This document shows positions 1 to 13,060 of a stretch of DNA of 64,000 nucleotides, one piece after another (position 1 is the stretch's first letter; each line of letters starts with the position of its first letter). The stretch is from Rhytidiadelphus loreus. Taxonomy: Eukaryota > Streptophyta > Bryopsida > Hypnales > Hylocomiaceae. The notes below the pieces were generated by a model, which made no database searches, was not told the DNA's origin, and worked only from the letters and a program-made list of their open reading frames with translations. The translations under genes and the position numbers were made by a program. The stretch lies in the NCBI GenBank assembly GCA_947034895.1, contig OX344762.1, positions 33,398,760 to 33,462,759 of the forward strand. The letters run 5' to 3'.

Positions 1-978
1 AATTGGAAAAAGGTGTGAAATCAAGCTAAATTTCATCTTCAAAAATCTGTTTGAGATTTTGATTCTCTTATAAAAAATTATGGACAAATTTGAAAGGGTT
101 GGAAGGGACATTTTCTTTGACATTTTCAAACATTTTCAAACATCCTCTCTGAGTTTTGTCCATAAATTTTTTTGGAGGTTCATTATGAAGAAAAAAAATT
201 TGGAAGAGAAATTTATCTTTATTTACCACCTTTTTTATTCAAGATGTTTTTCAATTAGTTATTCTACAAAGCCAAAATGAGGTCTAAAATTATACTTTGA
301 ACACAATTCCTACATTTTGACAATGAGCAGTTAAGCTCTCATCTTCAAACTATCCCATACTCTTCAAGGATTCCTAATAAACAATGGATTTAATCATAGA
401 AGTGATCTCTTTACACCCCATTCCTAGGAATGTCAATGAAGCAATTGCTTCATTTAGCCATTAAATATTTTTTGCATAGTTGTTTGTCAAATGACAAATT
501 TGTGATTGACTCAATGGATTTTTTGGGTTTTTTAATTTCTTTGTTTTCAAATGTTGTAGTTAGGAATAACCGCTTTGATAGCCACGTAGCAATAACATCC
601 TCGATAACATCCTTGCCCCCTTTCGTATATTATGAAAAATTTATGAGTTCAAGAAAAAATCTCAGTGAAGTGCTTGACTTGAACCTAGGCTAAAAGCTTG
701 ACCATGGCCCTGCCTAAGCTCTTTCAGGCATAGTACTGCAATTTTTGCTCTAATGTAAATTACCTTGCCAATATTGCCCTTTGTTCATTGAAAATGTCAT
801 TTTCTCCCATAACTTCTCATGGACAAATGAAAATGAAAAAAAAATTGGTGGAGCAGGCAAGGTACTCCTCATCCCCACATTCAAAAAAAATTCAAAATAT
901 ATAGTGAATTTTTTTGTTCGTAATGAGCTGCCCAAAATTGCTATGTTGCCAAAAAAATGTTATTTGGTCCTTTAGGGG
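1..978. repeat. Remnant of a TTAA-flanked DNA element (right terminus visible)
   Basis: The stretch ends with TGGTCCTTTAGGGG (965-978) followed by TTAA (979-982). The same terminus occurs, in one or the other orientation, at 29457-30384 and 33510-34414, where complete TIR elements can be delimited. The opposite end of this copy could not be found and may lie outside the window. No credible protein is encoded; short frames here are low-complexity. The 1-960 body is AT-rich with poly-T/poly-A runs. The call rests on one terminus, so the left limit is only the window edge. Confidence 0.45.
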
Positions 979-982
979 TTAA

Positions 983-1899
983 AAAATCTTGTTTTTTAGA
1001 AATGTACTTCGTACAAACATTAAGATACACCATCCGATAATCACAAAAAAATTAAAATATGTACATCTATGTGATATGTGTAGTTATTTACAGTTTAATG
1101 GTTATTAAAATATTTACATACAAACAAGTGTACATCTATTTCAACTAATAGATTGCTTCTTGGTGGAGGACCCTAGGCACTAGAGAACTACATAACATAA
1201 CATTATTAATCCCATACTAGTGGGATGTTTTTCGTGAACAATATAGATTGAGACAGTTGAAGATTTTTGCTTTCATTTAAAGTCTTGATGCAAGGTGTGA
1301 ATTCTTGAAGACATGTTGAATGCATTCCTATAAATGGTCTAACAACAAAATATTATGAATCTTGATGATATTTGATGTCCTTAATGGCATCTTGTGGTGC
1401 ATGTTGGCATCAAGATAGCATCTAATGTTGCTTGTTGGTTTCGAGATGGCATATCCAAGGTCCCAAAGGTCAAATGTGGAATGGACTATATCCTCAACTA
1501 GTGACCAAAAATCAAGCTTTGCCCATGAAATAAGCTTGATTGTAGCTCAATCAAAGTAACAAAGTACCATAATGATCAACAAAGTAGTGTCAAATTTTGA
1601 TGTTAAAAAATGTCGTACTTCAAAATTTTAATTTTTCAGTCTATTCGACTCTTATAGTGTAAATAGAGTGCATAAGTTGTCTCATTTCCACTTCTAGGTC
1701 CATTAGCCTTGTGATTATTACATAAGGGTGGAAAGGTGGATTTTAGGATTGAAAAGAGTCAATTTGATAGGATTTGAACAGGGTCAAGTAAACTTGGTAG
1801 CTCCCTATAAAGAGTCATCTTCACAATTTTTTGGGACTATATGTCCAAAGGTCTATTAGATTTTTCTTCAGTTCATACCAAGCTGTATGACTCACCTGT
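983..1899. other. Unannotated AT-rich intergenic stretch
   Basis: No open frame of useful length, splice-supported exon or recognisable transposon end was seen. The composition resembles the neighbouring repeat DNA. Confidence 0.4.
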
Positions 1900-3590
1900 G
1901 AACTAGTGCTTTTCCGTAAGTTCAAGTTTTTGCAAATTATATTTGCATGATCAAGTTGTCTCATTGTGTATGTTGTGGCTGTCTAGTTGACTGTTGTTGT
2001 GCAAGGCTTAGGGTATCGGCTAGTTGTTCTTGTGACTTGTTTGATTGTTTGTCGAATTAATTAAGTGGATATTCTTGCGTGTGTATTTTGAGTGAGAAAT
2101 GTGGTCACATCGACTTAGAGAATCTGAAGCAGTGATCAGTGTTCTAACTATCGAGCAAATTAATTATGTGTGTATGTCTAATTGTTGCGTAGTTGTGTGA
2201 TTGAAAAGATTGTCCAATTGAGTGAGTAAGTTTGTAAATTGTTCACTCGGTTGGAAACACGACTTGCTTGTATGTGTTTGTGATACGTGGTCAAATTGCT
2301 TGCTCAGTAACAAATGTGTGGAGTTTGATCGAATTACTGTGCGTATGAACTGTATCTACTAGACTGAGTCACAACGAATGAAGCAGGGAAAACTTGGTCA
2401 ACTGGATTAAGTTAATTGTTGAGTCTCGGTGAGAGCTGGAGTCAAATTGAATGTTGTGTGTAATGTCTAATTGATTATGTGATAAATCTGTAACCTGAAA
2501 ATGGTAAAGGAAAACTGGATTGGAAATCCTCTTGGCAAATTGTGAATTGCATAGAACTTATATTACACTGTCTTTGTATAAGACCTGTCAATTTGGCTTG
2601 AATCCTGAATCTTGGGAAACTGTTGTATTAAGTCAGTTAATTAGCAATTGTGCATACACCTTGGTGTTTTGACTGCATTAATCAAATTGACTATCTTTAT
2701 TCCCACTGAGAGAAGTGAGGAGCCTCGTTGTGAACTGAGGAGTGTGGTCAAATTGGAATTATGGAATCAACATACTGATGTTGTAGAGAAAGTGCTCAGT
2801 CCACTACTAGAAAACGCTGAAATTTCAACACAATTTTGTTGATTCGGTCGAGTTGTTCTGGTCACTGTACAACCAATTTCAGCGTTTTCTAGTAGTGGAC
2901 AAATTGTCCCGGTCGACTAGAGCTGTGATCAATACCAGATAAGAACTCACTTCATCATGTCAAATTGTTTGTCAACTTGCTTTGTTAAATGATCAGGTCA
3001 AATTTGAAGATTCTAATAAATTAATTATACATTAGTCAAATAGTTGTGTGCAAATTGATAAAGAATGTGTAATCTATACACTATGTCTAGTTGTCTGTGG
3101 GACGTTGTGCTGACGGCTAATTGACAGTGAAACTTGGGAGGTGAACCATTCCCACGGTCATAGGACCAGTCGACTTGTTGTCTAGTACTAAGTACCAGCC
3201 TTGGCAAATTGACCCAACCTCAAATAGCAAAGACTATGTTAAATTGACTCAAAGATTGGAGCAAATGGCTAACGTGAAGAATTGAAATCAAACACCAGGA
3301 AAGAAACCATTCTTTTCTAAAGAAATTAATATATGAATAATTTAAGATAAAAACACTAATTCTTTTTGATAAAATAAATTATTAAATTAATATATTAAAT
3401 TAAGGGAATTGAAAAAGGAATTCCTTTAATATAATAAAAAATGGTGTAATTATGAATATGCTTATTTACATATTATTATTAAGTGGCTAGAGCATGCATA
3501 AAAGACAAATTGACCTACCCATGACAAATTGACTTGAGAATTGACATGAGCCACACACTAGACAGGACTGTGACGCCATGCATTTGTGTT
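1900..3590. repeat. Dispersed GTCAAATTG-like motif array
   Basis: Variants of GTCAAATTG, GACAAATTG and GTCTAATTG recur every few tens of bases across this stretch, roughly 25 occurrences, mostly in one orientation. The spacing is irregular, so this is not a satellite. Clustered short motifs of this kind are typical of the subterminal regions of large DNA transposons, where the transposase or an accessory protein binds. A second array with the closely related GACAAATTGTC core lies at about 42940-46000. No borders of an element could be fixed here. Confidence 0.5.
2799..2900. mobile_element. Small foldback MITE with CACTA-type ends
   Basis: A 26-bp inverted repeat appears perfect (2799-2824 against 2875-2900). 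It starts GTCCACTACTAGAAAACG and encloses a 50-bp loop. Within it, CACTACTAG at 2802 and its mirror ending at 2897 resemble CACTA/EnSpm termini. No direct target duplication is evident: the flanks are GTC and GAC, which are themselves part of the inverted repeat. It lies inside the motif array of 1900-3590. Confidence 0.55.
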
Positions 3591-4557
3591 TATAAAATAG
3601 CATTGGTATTTGAATTGTGAAAAATTGACATTAAGCGCATTTCCTGGGTTTATTTTGGTAAACGAAATATAAAACGACATAGATAAGTATCTCTAATACG
3701 AAAACGAGTGACCTTAGTCACAAAACATTAGACTTATTGGCCTTTCCTAAGAGAATTGACCCCTAGATCCCTTGTTTTTGGTATCTGTCGAATAGGCAAA
3801 ATCTACATTACAAAAAACAATGAGTAATCAAATACTATTAGCAAGTAAGATCATTACTTTAGTCCAACATAAACTAGGATTCCGCTACTCTTAAGAGTGT
3901 ACTGGTGACGCCTACTTGGAGGTTTGGGGGCTTAGTTTCTAGCTTCAAAGACTTTGTTGATCCTTATTTTTACATCGATATTAAAGCATGGTTGGTGGTA
4001 TTGACTTTAGGGACCATCATGAACTTTCTTTTGTTACTCGAGCTTTGTTAATGTAGTTTTGCATATGGACCATATCCATAGAGACAATATAAACTGACAT
4101 ATTGTGCATGATGTATAATGTGATGTCTGTGGCGTATGCTATTTCAAAGAGCTCATCCAATGACCAAAAGCAAAACAATAAAATCCCCAGGTGCAAACCT
4201 AACCTTTTTTTTATATATAAAAAAAAATTCAAAGAGAAAATTCATGCCATTTGTCATTCCAAAACTACATTTTTAAAGAAATGAAATGCCTAATTGCTAC
4301 AAAATGACAATTTCTAGATTGACAAGAGAACGACAAAATTGCAAGTGACGACACCAATCCATACTAAAAAGTCCCAAGAGAAATTGCAACTTAATCTATG
4401 ATATTTCTCCCTTATCACACAAAATTCTCACCACACTATACTTAAAATCCTCAAGCAACACTAAAAAAACAAAATAAAATCCCCAAATACACATTCAATA
4501 TTTCAGAGCTAATAAATCCATTCAAAATGCCAAAAAAAGTGAAGAGCAAATTGATTC
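3591..4557. other. AT-rich intergenic stretch, no gene seen
   Basis: Only low-complexity short frames are present. No splice-supported coding exon, RNA gene or delimited transposon was recognised. Confidence 0.4.
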
Positions 4558-4699
4558 CACTAGTAGAAAACAACGTCTAAATCAAGCCATCTAAACCAAC
4601 AAAATTTGTCTAAAGCAACAAAATTTTGTAAATTCATGTCCAAATCAAGTCATCCAAAACAACAAAACATGTCAATTTGAACATTGTTCTTTACTAGTA
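4558..4699. mobile_element. Probable short CACTA-type MITE
   Basis: It begins CACTAGTAGAAAACAA and ends with TTGTTCTTTACTAGTA, an inverted match with about three mismatches over 16 bases. Flanks are TTC and TTT, an imperfect 3-bp duplication. The termini match the CACTA family seen elsewhere in the window, but the weak ends make this tentative. Confidence 0.35.
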
Positions 4700-4923
4700 T
4701 TTGCAACATCATCAAAACTTGTAATACTAACCAACACTCCAAAATTCTTGAAATCGAAAGATTTATGTCCTTTACATCTCCCAAATATGAGTTCCAAATT
4801 TTAAAAACTAAACCAAAAAAGACATGCATGGGCTCTTAGGAAAGTTGGTGCAATGGCAGATGCAGTGGTGGCAACCAAAAAGAAGATCAAAATTGGAAAG
4901 CTTAGCAAGCAAGAACATCTCTT

Positions 4924-5231
4924 CACTAGAAGAAAACTAGAAGAAACTTCATTTTACTTCATAGAAACTGCGTTATACTCAACAGAAAAGTATCATCTGG
5001 ATTTTGTTGAGTTCTTCCTTTGTAATGCAAAATTTTGCGTTCCAACGGTTCAACACAGAATTTGACAAGTAAAATGTAGATTTCTGACAAGTAAAACGCA
5101 GAATTTTGTATTAAAGTGCAAAATTCTGTGTTACAAAGGGAGACCTCAACAAAATCCAGATGATACTTTTTCGTTGAGTACATGCAGTTTCTGTGAAGTA
5201 AAACGCAATTTCTTCTGGTTTTCTTCTAGTG
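4924..5231. mobile_element. CACTA-type foldback MITE, TSD CTT
   Basis: The element begins CACTAGAAGAAAAC and ends GTTTTCTTCTAGTG, with perfect 3-bp direct repeats CTT at 4921-4923 and 5232-5234. The internal sequence is largely self-complementary: the blocks around TTTTACTTCATAGAAACTG and ATCATCTGGATTTTGTTGA are mirrored in the second half. Together they could form a long imperfect hairpin. A closely related copy sits at 58106-58435. Terminal CACTA and a 3-bp duplication are the hallmarks of the CACTA/EnSpm superfamily. It is non-coding and would need a transposase supplied in trans. Confidence 0.85.
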
Positions 5232-5950
5232 CTTAAACCCGGACATGCAAAATAAAACTCGGAGAGTCCTCAATGATTATATTCCTTGTGCAAAGTTTTT
5301 CAACCCTCTTAGACTATGTGGTGGGATGAGGGGAAGGTACTAGGTACAAGCCAATGGTTTAGCCAAATATCTCATGTATAATAATTTAATCTTTAAAATA
5401 TAAACCATCTTTTTTTGTAGGTACCATATTAATGAAATTGAGGTAATTAATTCCATCAATGATATTTAGATTAGAGAGGATTTATATAGATTGAAATACA
5501 AAACTTTGGTTGTCATCATCATCATTCTCATCAAAAAAACAAAAACAAAAACAAAAACACAATTTTTTTGGTGTATTTATGTGTTTGCAATCTCTCTTCT
5601 TTTGTCGGCACTGCTAGAATTTAATTTCATAAAAATAAAAATTGGTATCTCTTCCTTGCAACACAATCATTCATTGTTGCCATTTAAAAAAAATTAAATT
5701 AATCTATTTATACAAAAATATAAACAAAAATGGAAAAAAATCCAAAAATGACTTCAAGTACTAATAAAAAGAATATTCAAAGATTTGTTTATATTAACAT
5801 TGATAGTGCTAAAATAACATTGAACTTGCCCATGCAACTCCGAATTGTCACATACGCCCTTCATGTGCCAAACAAGCCCGGCCATGCCCGGGCCATTAGT
5901 TTGCCTTTCGAGACTCTACTTTCCAGTTTGAACACTAAGTGCCTTCCTAA
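5232..5950. other. Intergenic region upstream of the OPT locus
   Basis: AT-rich sequence with an (AAAAAC)n-like run near 5535-5560 and a more GC-rich patch from about 5820 containing GCCCGGGCC. The patch directly precedes the pyrimidine-rich leader-like sequence and could hold promoter elements, but no TATA box at a convincing distance was found. Confidence 0.35.
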
Positions 5951-5959
5951 TCTCGTCGG

Positions 5960-6090
5960 TACGTAATTTCTTGTTTCTTTCGTCCCGAAACCCTAATTTC
6001 CCTCGTCGTCTCCTCTATTTCCCCTCCCCACTTCCACCATCGGCATTCGTGCTCTCTGTCTCTGTCTCTCCTCCGGAGCTCTCCGGCACT
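5960..6090 (+). promoter_or_regulatory. Candidate transcription start and 5' leader of the OPT gene
   Basis: A C/T-rich stretch containing AAACCCTAATTTCCCTCG and repeated CTCTGTCTCT resembles typical plant 5' untranslated leaders. It is followed by CTCG/GTATCTATTC, a possible splice donor. The first OPT coding exon is about 1.35 kb downstream, which implies at least one leader intron. An acceptor-like CGACAG at 7391-7396 would place the ATG about 40 bases into the next exon. This is inference from composition and splice consensus only. Confidence 0.4.
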
Positions 6091-7435
6091 CGGTATCTAT
6101 TCAATCTATTCTTTATTGATTCCGTGTTCATGAATTTTCATGTCAGTGCCATATGCTGAATGCTCCTTCATGCATCATGATGCTGTTGCAGCGTTAAGTT
6201 CTGGCATAGCATTGCGAACTAGCTACCTACAGGCGTCGCATTGCCGCATTGGATTTCCCCTGCTTTTTTTGCATGCATGTGCCGATCGATGTGAGTTGTA
6301 GTTTACTTTTGGTAATTTTCTTTGTTAGTGCGAGTTTTTGTTTCAATTGTAAGCATCGTCGCATTGCTTTTTTGGTGCTTTTTGTAGTCGAATTCCAATA
6401 GAAGTGATATTGGATTCGTATTCGGTCTGATCGAGGAATGGCTAAGGTTCTGCGTTCTGTTCTTTCCTTCATGATGTAATTGTGGACTCTGCGGTGATTG
6501 TACGTTTTCGACTGAAGGACCTGTAGGATCTGCATGTTGACCTTTACGTACGTTTAATTTGCATGATTGACTTGTGCGAGAGATGGAGGGAGGAAATAGT
6601 TGGGAGCCGGCCTGTCCGCCTGCTTTCGCAGGCGTCTGTGAACCTACAGTGAATCTAGTTTTACTTTTTAGTTGTTTTAATTTTTAATTCTTTTTGTGGA
6701 GTATGACTTATAGGAGCTCTGCTACGGTCTCTTGCTTTTGAATTTTTTTCTTCTGACAAATGAAATGTAATGCTTGATTACAAAAAGCCGTAGATTTCCG
6801 CGGGGAGTTGAATGAACTTCTGCTGCAACCTCAACAACCTACAGCCTCTCATCATCAGTTTGCGCTGTATGTCTGGTCACGAGTGATCGAGAAGCTTACA
6901 GGTGAGCTGCTGAACACGTGAAGTGTCTTAACCCGTAGGTCCTGGTTTTCCAAACTCACGGGGGCTCTGTTTCTCATGCTTCTGTCAATCTTTTTCCGTT
7001 CTGCGGGAGCGAGTCTTACTGTCTTGGATCCTGCACCATAGCCACGAAAAGCCCTGCAAAGTTTGTGGTTAAATGGACTGCGCTTCTGCAATAGGCCGGT
7101 TTGGGGTAGCGAGGCCGCAGCTTTGAACAATGTCCAGGAAGGCAAGTCTAGAGCAATTCAGCGTTTGAGACGTTGTCGGTAGAAAGCAAGCACTAAGGGA
7201 GAACAGCATTAAGAGTGTTGAAATGCGAATGCTGATTTCGGAGAGGAGGGGTACTTATTCGGGCGGTGGCTTGCCTGTAGAGGACATGAAGGTCCGTGGA
7301 GGGCCACAAGTAGGAGGTATAGAAGCAGCCTGAGGACGTGGCTGGGGTGAGGTATAGGATTGGGGTTGACAGTTATTTAGTGAGCTTTGGCGACAGGGAC
7401 TCCGCTTTGTTCGAGGCGGCAGACGACCAAACGCC

Positions 7436-10400
7436 ATGGCTCCGCAAACGGATGACGCCGCTCCAGGTAGGTGTCTTCCCTGATCCTTCTTTCGCAACCC
7501 CGCTCCTTGCTTAACTCGCGTCTCTGAGAAAAACTTCCAAGACTCGTTGCATTCAACTCTCCTTTCTTTAAAATGCAATTATCTTGTCCTGCACCCCCTC
7601 TAGAAGCTTCAGAACGTTTGTCCATAACTTCGATCTCGACGTGAAGGGGTAATCCCAAGGTAAGGCATTCATTGATTCACGTACGCCATTTCAGTTGGGT
7701 CTTGCGTATTAATTTAGGTTTCCGCAGATTGCGAGACGTAGCAAGTCCAAGTGAGATGGTAAGGAGAAGAGAAAAGAGAGGCACAGCTTCTGTTGTGTTT
7801 GACCTCGAGGGATTAATAGGTTGTAACTTGCCAGCTAAATATGGAGGATGGGCCAAGGTTTGTATCTCAAGAACTGTCTTGGAAGTTGCAACACTTGTCC
7901 TGCCTTTTCCATCCTCTGCAGCTTGGCATGGGCCACAGATGATCATAGAACACTAGGTTGAGGCTTCATCCAGCGTGATGGAGCGCCTAGCCGTCCATGG
8001 CCTTACATCAGATGACAACTTCTGGTTCGGGTTATGAAATACAGTATTTTCATTCAACCGCTGACGTAACGGTCACAACAAGTTCCCATTGGTCTCGCTA
8101 CGACCCACACTGTCCGACCTCCCGGCCTTTTGCTCTGGCCGATCTTTATGCATGTCATTGTTAGTAGAAATTAATTTGGATTAGCCAGTAGGCAGGTCAA
8201 GAGGTTGATGGCGGTGATGTGTGCCTGCTGAAATGCGTTTGAAAATAATGTTGCTACGCCGACTTAAGATTGTATAAATATCCGGTTACCGTAATTGATA
8301 CTGATGTTCTGCCTATTAGAGATCGCATAAACAAAGCCGTAGGGTCAGGGATACCGCTTCACCGGCGAACTTGCCGAACTTGTCTTGTTGTATGGATCCG
8401 ACGCCTCGTACATCACGTGATGAAACCTTTTTCAGCGACTCTGGTTTTTTGGAGGATGAGGTCTCTCTAACAGCAATATAGCAAGATCATCGTTTGTCGA
8501 GTTCCTCTGTTTTGTCTTAGTTTTAGTTGAAGTTGTCCTATTTTACTTTAGGCACCTCGATCGAGTGCCAGCTATATTTCATTGAATTTTTCTTATGGAA
8601 ATGATGTGTTGTTGGCGGTGCAGGAAACTCTGATTATGCAAGCAATGAGCAGAAGCTGATAAGTCTAGATGGAGAAGAAGCTGTTCCGGATCAATCTCCT
8701 ATTGAGCAGGTGGCCCTCACGGTGTCCACTGTTGATGACCCGTCGATTCCGGTGTATACGTTTCGGATGTGGGTACTGGGTATTATCTCATGTACCGTGC
8801 TTGCGTTCCTCAACCAGTTTTTTTCCTACCGGACTGAACCTCTCACGATCAGCGCAGTCTCGGCTCAAATTGCAGCGTTGCCGTTGGGGCGCCTCATGGC
8901 GGCAACGTTGCCAACTACATATTACAGATTTCCTTTTACCAATTGGAAATGGACCATGAATCCTGGACCTTTCAACGTGAAGGAGCATGTTCTTATTACA
9001 ATTTTCGCAAATTCGGGCGCTGGGGGAGCGTATGCTATTGGTATTGTAACCATCGTGAAAGCATTCTACAAGAAGAAATTAACATTCTTTGTAGGATTGT
9101 TGATCACCATTACCACCCAGGTATGACCTATCATTGCTGCGTGTATCGTCGAGTACCGTACCACGTTCGATCCCTTAGGTGTTTTTCTTGATGATTCATG
9201 TAATTGCTCTGGAAAAATCCACAAAGTCCATATATGGACACAATTTCACGTCTTGAATCCATAGCTTGCACAAATCTATATTCAAGCTATGAAAACCCAT
9301 AGTTTGCAGTACGGAATTGAGAACATGGATGTTTTGGGTTTCTCTAATGCTAATGTATCCAAATGCTGATGTATCCGAGTGTGGAAGATCCACTTTCTAT
9401 CACACAAACCCCAATCATGTGTATGCATTTCATATCTTTGTACGACATCTCTATCTATCTATCTACCTATCCATCTATCTTAGCGTGATGATGTATTGAA
9501 GGTTGACATGAAATCGTTTGAATCATGATCGACTTTGCAGATGATCGGATACGGGTGGGCAGGCATATTTCGAGAGTATCTGGTGAAACCTGCTCAAATG
9601 TGGTGGCCTGCAAATCTGGTCCAAGTATCTCTTTTTAGGTAATTCGTTTGGCTCGACCTAGCTGGAACAATACGATAGAAGGACATTTGTACGCACTCCC
9701 AGGGGCAACAGACGTACAGTACATTTAAAAATAAAAGATAGGCGATGAAAGTATCTTCTAATAAGTAGCCGGTGGATACTTGGTGACTGGCCAGCTGTTT
9801 CTTCGTCATTGAATTTTGGATAGACCATTCATTTTTGTCCATGCTTGCCAGTAGATCTACTTATGCGCGCTTAGAGTGTGAGGAAGAGCTTTCAATTGCG
9901 TCATAATTAACGTATAACAATATACTTACTGTATTCACTCATTCTTTTTTGTGGGATTCAGGACTTTGCATGAGAAAGATGTTCGACGGAAGGGGGGAGT
10001 TACCCGCATACAGTTCTTCCTCGTAGCGTTGACCTGCAGCTTCGGTTATTATGTTATGCCCGGCTACCTATTTGGCATGTTAACATCACTTTCATGGGTT
10101 TGCTGGGCATGGCCGCATTCTGTAACGGCTCATCAAATCGGATCAGGAATGAGCGGCCTAGGTGTTGGTGCCTTTTCTTTGGATTGGGCGTCTGTTTCTT
10201 CATATCTTGGGAGTCCACTTGCCACACCATTCTATGCCATAGCCAACGTATTTGCCGGATTTCTTCTGGTTATGTATGTGATCACTCCACTTGCTTACTA
10301 CAAGGATCTGTACAGAGCGAAAACTTTCCCTATATTTTCAAGCCATTTTTTTACAGCCAATGGTTCACGTTATAAAATCGACCAAGTTATCGATTCAAAC

Positions 10401-12695
10401 TTCCGACTTGATGAGAAGGCCTATGACAATTATGGGCAACTGCATCTCAGCACATTCTTCGCCTTTACCTATGGGGTTGGGTTCGCTGCCCTTGCAGCTA
10501 CCTTATCCCACGTTGTCCTCTTTCATGGCGGGTACAAGACTTCCCCACTCCTTTGTCTTTTCTTGGTTTCTTTCGTAATTATTGTTTGTACCTTTAGGAA
10601 GTGTCGCCCAGACAATTAAAAAATTGCTTGTTATTATATTACGGATTTGCTAGGCTCACTCTCAATCAGAGGCTACTTTGTTTCAATGACGTCATCCTTC
10701 CAGCAGCAGTTCTTTGCAACTCGATTCTATCTTCTGGTTGTGGAAATTGGAGGAAGGGTGGGGATTCTTTTGTTAAATCATACACACGGAAATTGTGATC
10801 GAAATTTGGTCACTGAGGATACTCTTGCTGGATATTAGAAGCGCATTTGATGGGATTTTGTCTTGAATATGCAGGGACATATGGAAGCGGGCCAAGTCAA
10901 GCCTCAACGAGAAGCCCGATGTGCACACTCGGTTGATGAAAAATTATAAAGAAGTACCCCAATTCTGGTTTCTCAGCATTCTGGCAGTCATGATCTTGAT
11001 CTCTGTGGTGGCCTGTGAATTTTACAATGAACAGCTGCAGTTGCGATGGTGGGGAGTGCTACTTGCCTGTGGAATGGCACTATTTTTCACTCTTCCAATA
11101 GGGGTGATCACTGCCATTACTAATCAGGTACCAAACGTCACTCCAAATCGTTCTGAAAGTTCTTCCTCAATCCTTACAGCGTCTCGTGCTCATCCGTCAG
11201 TTGAGTAAGATGAGGAATAGTGTCTAAATGTATGAAACAGGACTAGTGAGCTAGCGTTCGTTCGTGTTCATTAATTTGTTACTGAGAACCGGTAGCAAGC
11301 GCAGTCGACACTTCTACTTCTCATGAAACGTCGGAAAGTTTATCTGCAATAGCTGCTGTTGAGACTAGGTAAATAATATTTACCAACATAACAACTCTTT
11401 TTGCAGACACCAGGACTCAACATTATCACAGAGTACTTGATCGGGTATATATATCCCGGCAGACCGATAGCAAATGTGTGCTTCAAGACTTATGGATACA
11501 TCAGCATGACTCAAGCTGTCTATTTCCTTTCTGACTTTAAACTGGGGCATTACATGAAAATTCCTCCACGAGCTATGTTCACCGCTCAGGTAACATTCAA
11601 GCTTTGATATATATTTTCCATGTGACTCTTTATAATACTGTGCTATCAGTCATTCAGTCCCCGTCTATCTTTACTAGATAGAACTCTTCATCGGGTTACA
11701 GGTTGGCATGGTTGAGTGACCAAACTCAACGTGCGTTCATTGCAGGTGGTACCCGTTTAGCAATAGCTAGCTAAACGAATGTCGCACTGGGAGGGACTTT
11801 AGAACTTGCTGCACAATGTTTCAGAGCTAGATTCACCTGATGATTAATTAATTCGATCGTTTAGCAGTCATATGAGTGAAGAGCCAGGCACTTTGGAATA
11901 ATGTTGACGATGGATCTGTTCAATGCGTTTCCATTCAAATGCCAGAGATATTTCAGCTGAATAAAGCGTAAATCTAGGCATGTCCTTGTTTTTGAAGGGA
12001 GAACCACTTGTGCACGTACCTTATTTTGGCAATTGCATTGCGAATTTATTGAACATTGTGTTCTGTTGTTATTCATGCAGTTACTGGGAACCGTGATTGC
12101 TGCGGTTGTGAATCTCAGCACGGCATGGTGGTTATTGACAACTATCCCCGACATTTGTAATACTGACGCACTTCCGCCCAACAGCCCATGGACATGCCCT
12201 TTTGATAACGTTTTCTTTGACGCATCAGTGATATGGGGTCTCATCGGGCCCAAGCGTATGTTTGGAAGTCTTGGAATCTACAAGGCTGTCAACTGGTTTT
12301 TCCTTATTGGAGCCTTAGCGCCAGTCCCATTCTGGATATTACACAAGACTTTCCCAGATAAGAAATGGCCTTTATATATTTACACCCCAATTCTTATCGG
12401 GGCAACCGGGATGATGCCCCCAGCTACGGCTGTGAACTATATTGCCTGGTTCTTGGTTGGCTTCATTTTCAACTATGTTGTGTTCAGATACCGCAAAGTA
12501 TGGTGGCAACGCTACAATTACGTGCTCTCCGCGGCTCTGGATGCTGGTCTGGCATTTATGGGGGTGCTATTATACTTCGCTCTTCAAGTAGAAGACAAGA
12601 ATATCTCATGGTGGGGTTCCAGCGCTGATGGATGCCCACTAGCAACCTGCCCTACACGTCCTGGAGTGTTTAAAGATGGGTGCCCCGCATTCTGA
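7436..12695 (+). CDS. Oligopeptide transporter, OPT family (PT clade), seven coding exons
   Basis: Proton-coupled importer of small peptides or related metal chelates; PT-clade OPTs act at the plasma membrane or other membranes. Coding exons are 7436-7466, 8624-9120, 9541-9638, 9962-10531, 10875-11127, 11407-11589 and 12081-12695. All six introns are GT-AG and the exons join in frame to 748 residues, the usual OPT length. The start ATG (context ACGCCATGGC) gives an acidic N-terminus leading into [10 protein letters not shown], conserved in plant OPTs. Signature NPG is at residues 123-125 ([11 protein letters not shown]) and KIPPR at 534-538. The family's Cys/Pro loop ([20 protein letters not shown]) and C-terminal [20 protein letters not shown] are present, with many hydrophobic membrane spans between. 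No frameshift or internal stop was found, so the gene looks functional. Intron 2 carries a short CTAT microsatellite. The exact substrate cannot be read from sequence. Confidence 0.96.
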
Positions 12696-13060
12696 GATAA
12701 AGTTGAAATGGAGGCTAAGTTAAATATATGGTGCTGTGAAATCTATTGTCTTCGAAGGCCGCGCTGTCGTCATCGTTGACAAAGTGAAGCTGCGGCACTT
12801 GTACATTATTGTGTAATAAGCATGGGCTCTTTTATTCTCATTAGACCTCTGTTTTGTGAGGCCCCAACTTCAGCGTCCAACCCTAATAAGTCGAATGCCA
12901 AGGCATGTCCGGATGGAAGATGTATATTTAGTACTATGTATACAGTAGGTACATTATTGTATATAATTCTCCTCTCTCTAAGTTGTGCTTTTATCCAAGT
13001 AAGAATCGGCGATTGTCAGGTTGACAAGGTTGTTAATTAAAATCGGGAAGAAGTATAATA
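12696..13060 (+). other. Probable 3' untranslated region of the OPT gene
   Basis: Sequence after the stop is moderately GC-balanced and becomes strongly AT-rich after about 13050. AATAAG-like motifs (near 12815) and a TGTA-rich stretch near 12930-12965 are possible polyadenylation elements. The 72-codon frame in this stretch shows no similarity to known proteins and is probably fortuitous. Confidence 0.4.

Noticed and set aside
2799..2900. Rho-independent terminator or RNA gene hairpin
   Set aside because: The 26-bp stem begins with CACTA-type ends and matches the small transposon pattern seen elsewhere in the window.
12822..13040. Small protein gene after the OPT stop codon
   Set aside because: Probably OPT 3' untranslated sequence. 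It shows no family similarity and no separate promoter.
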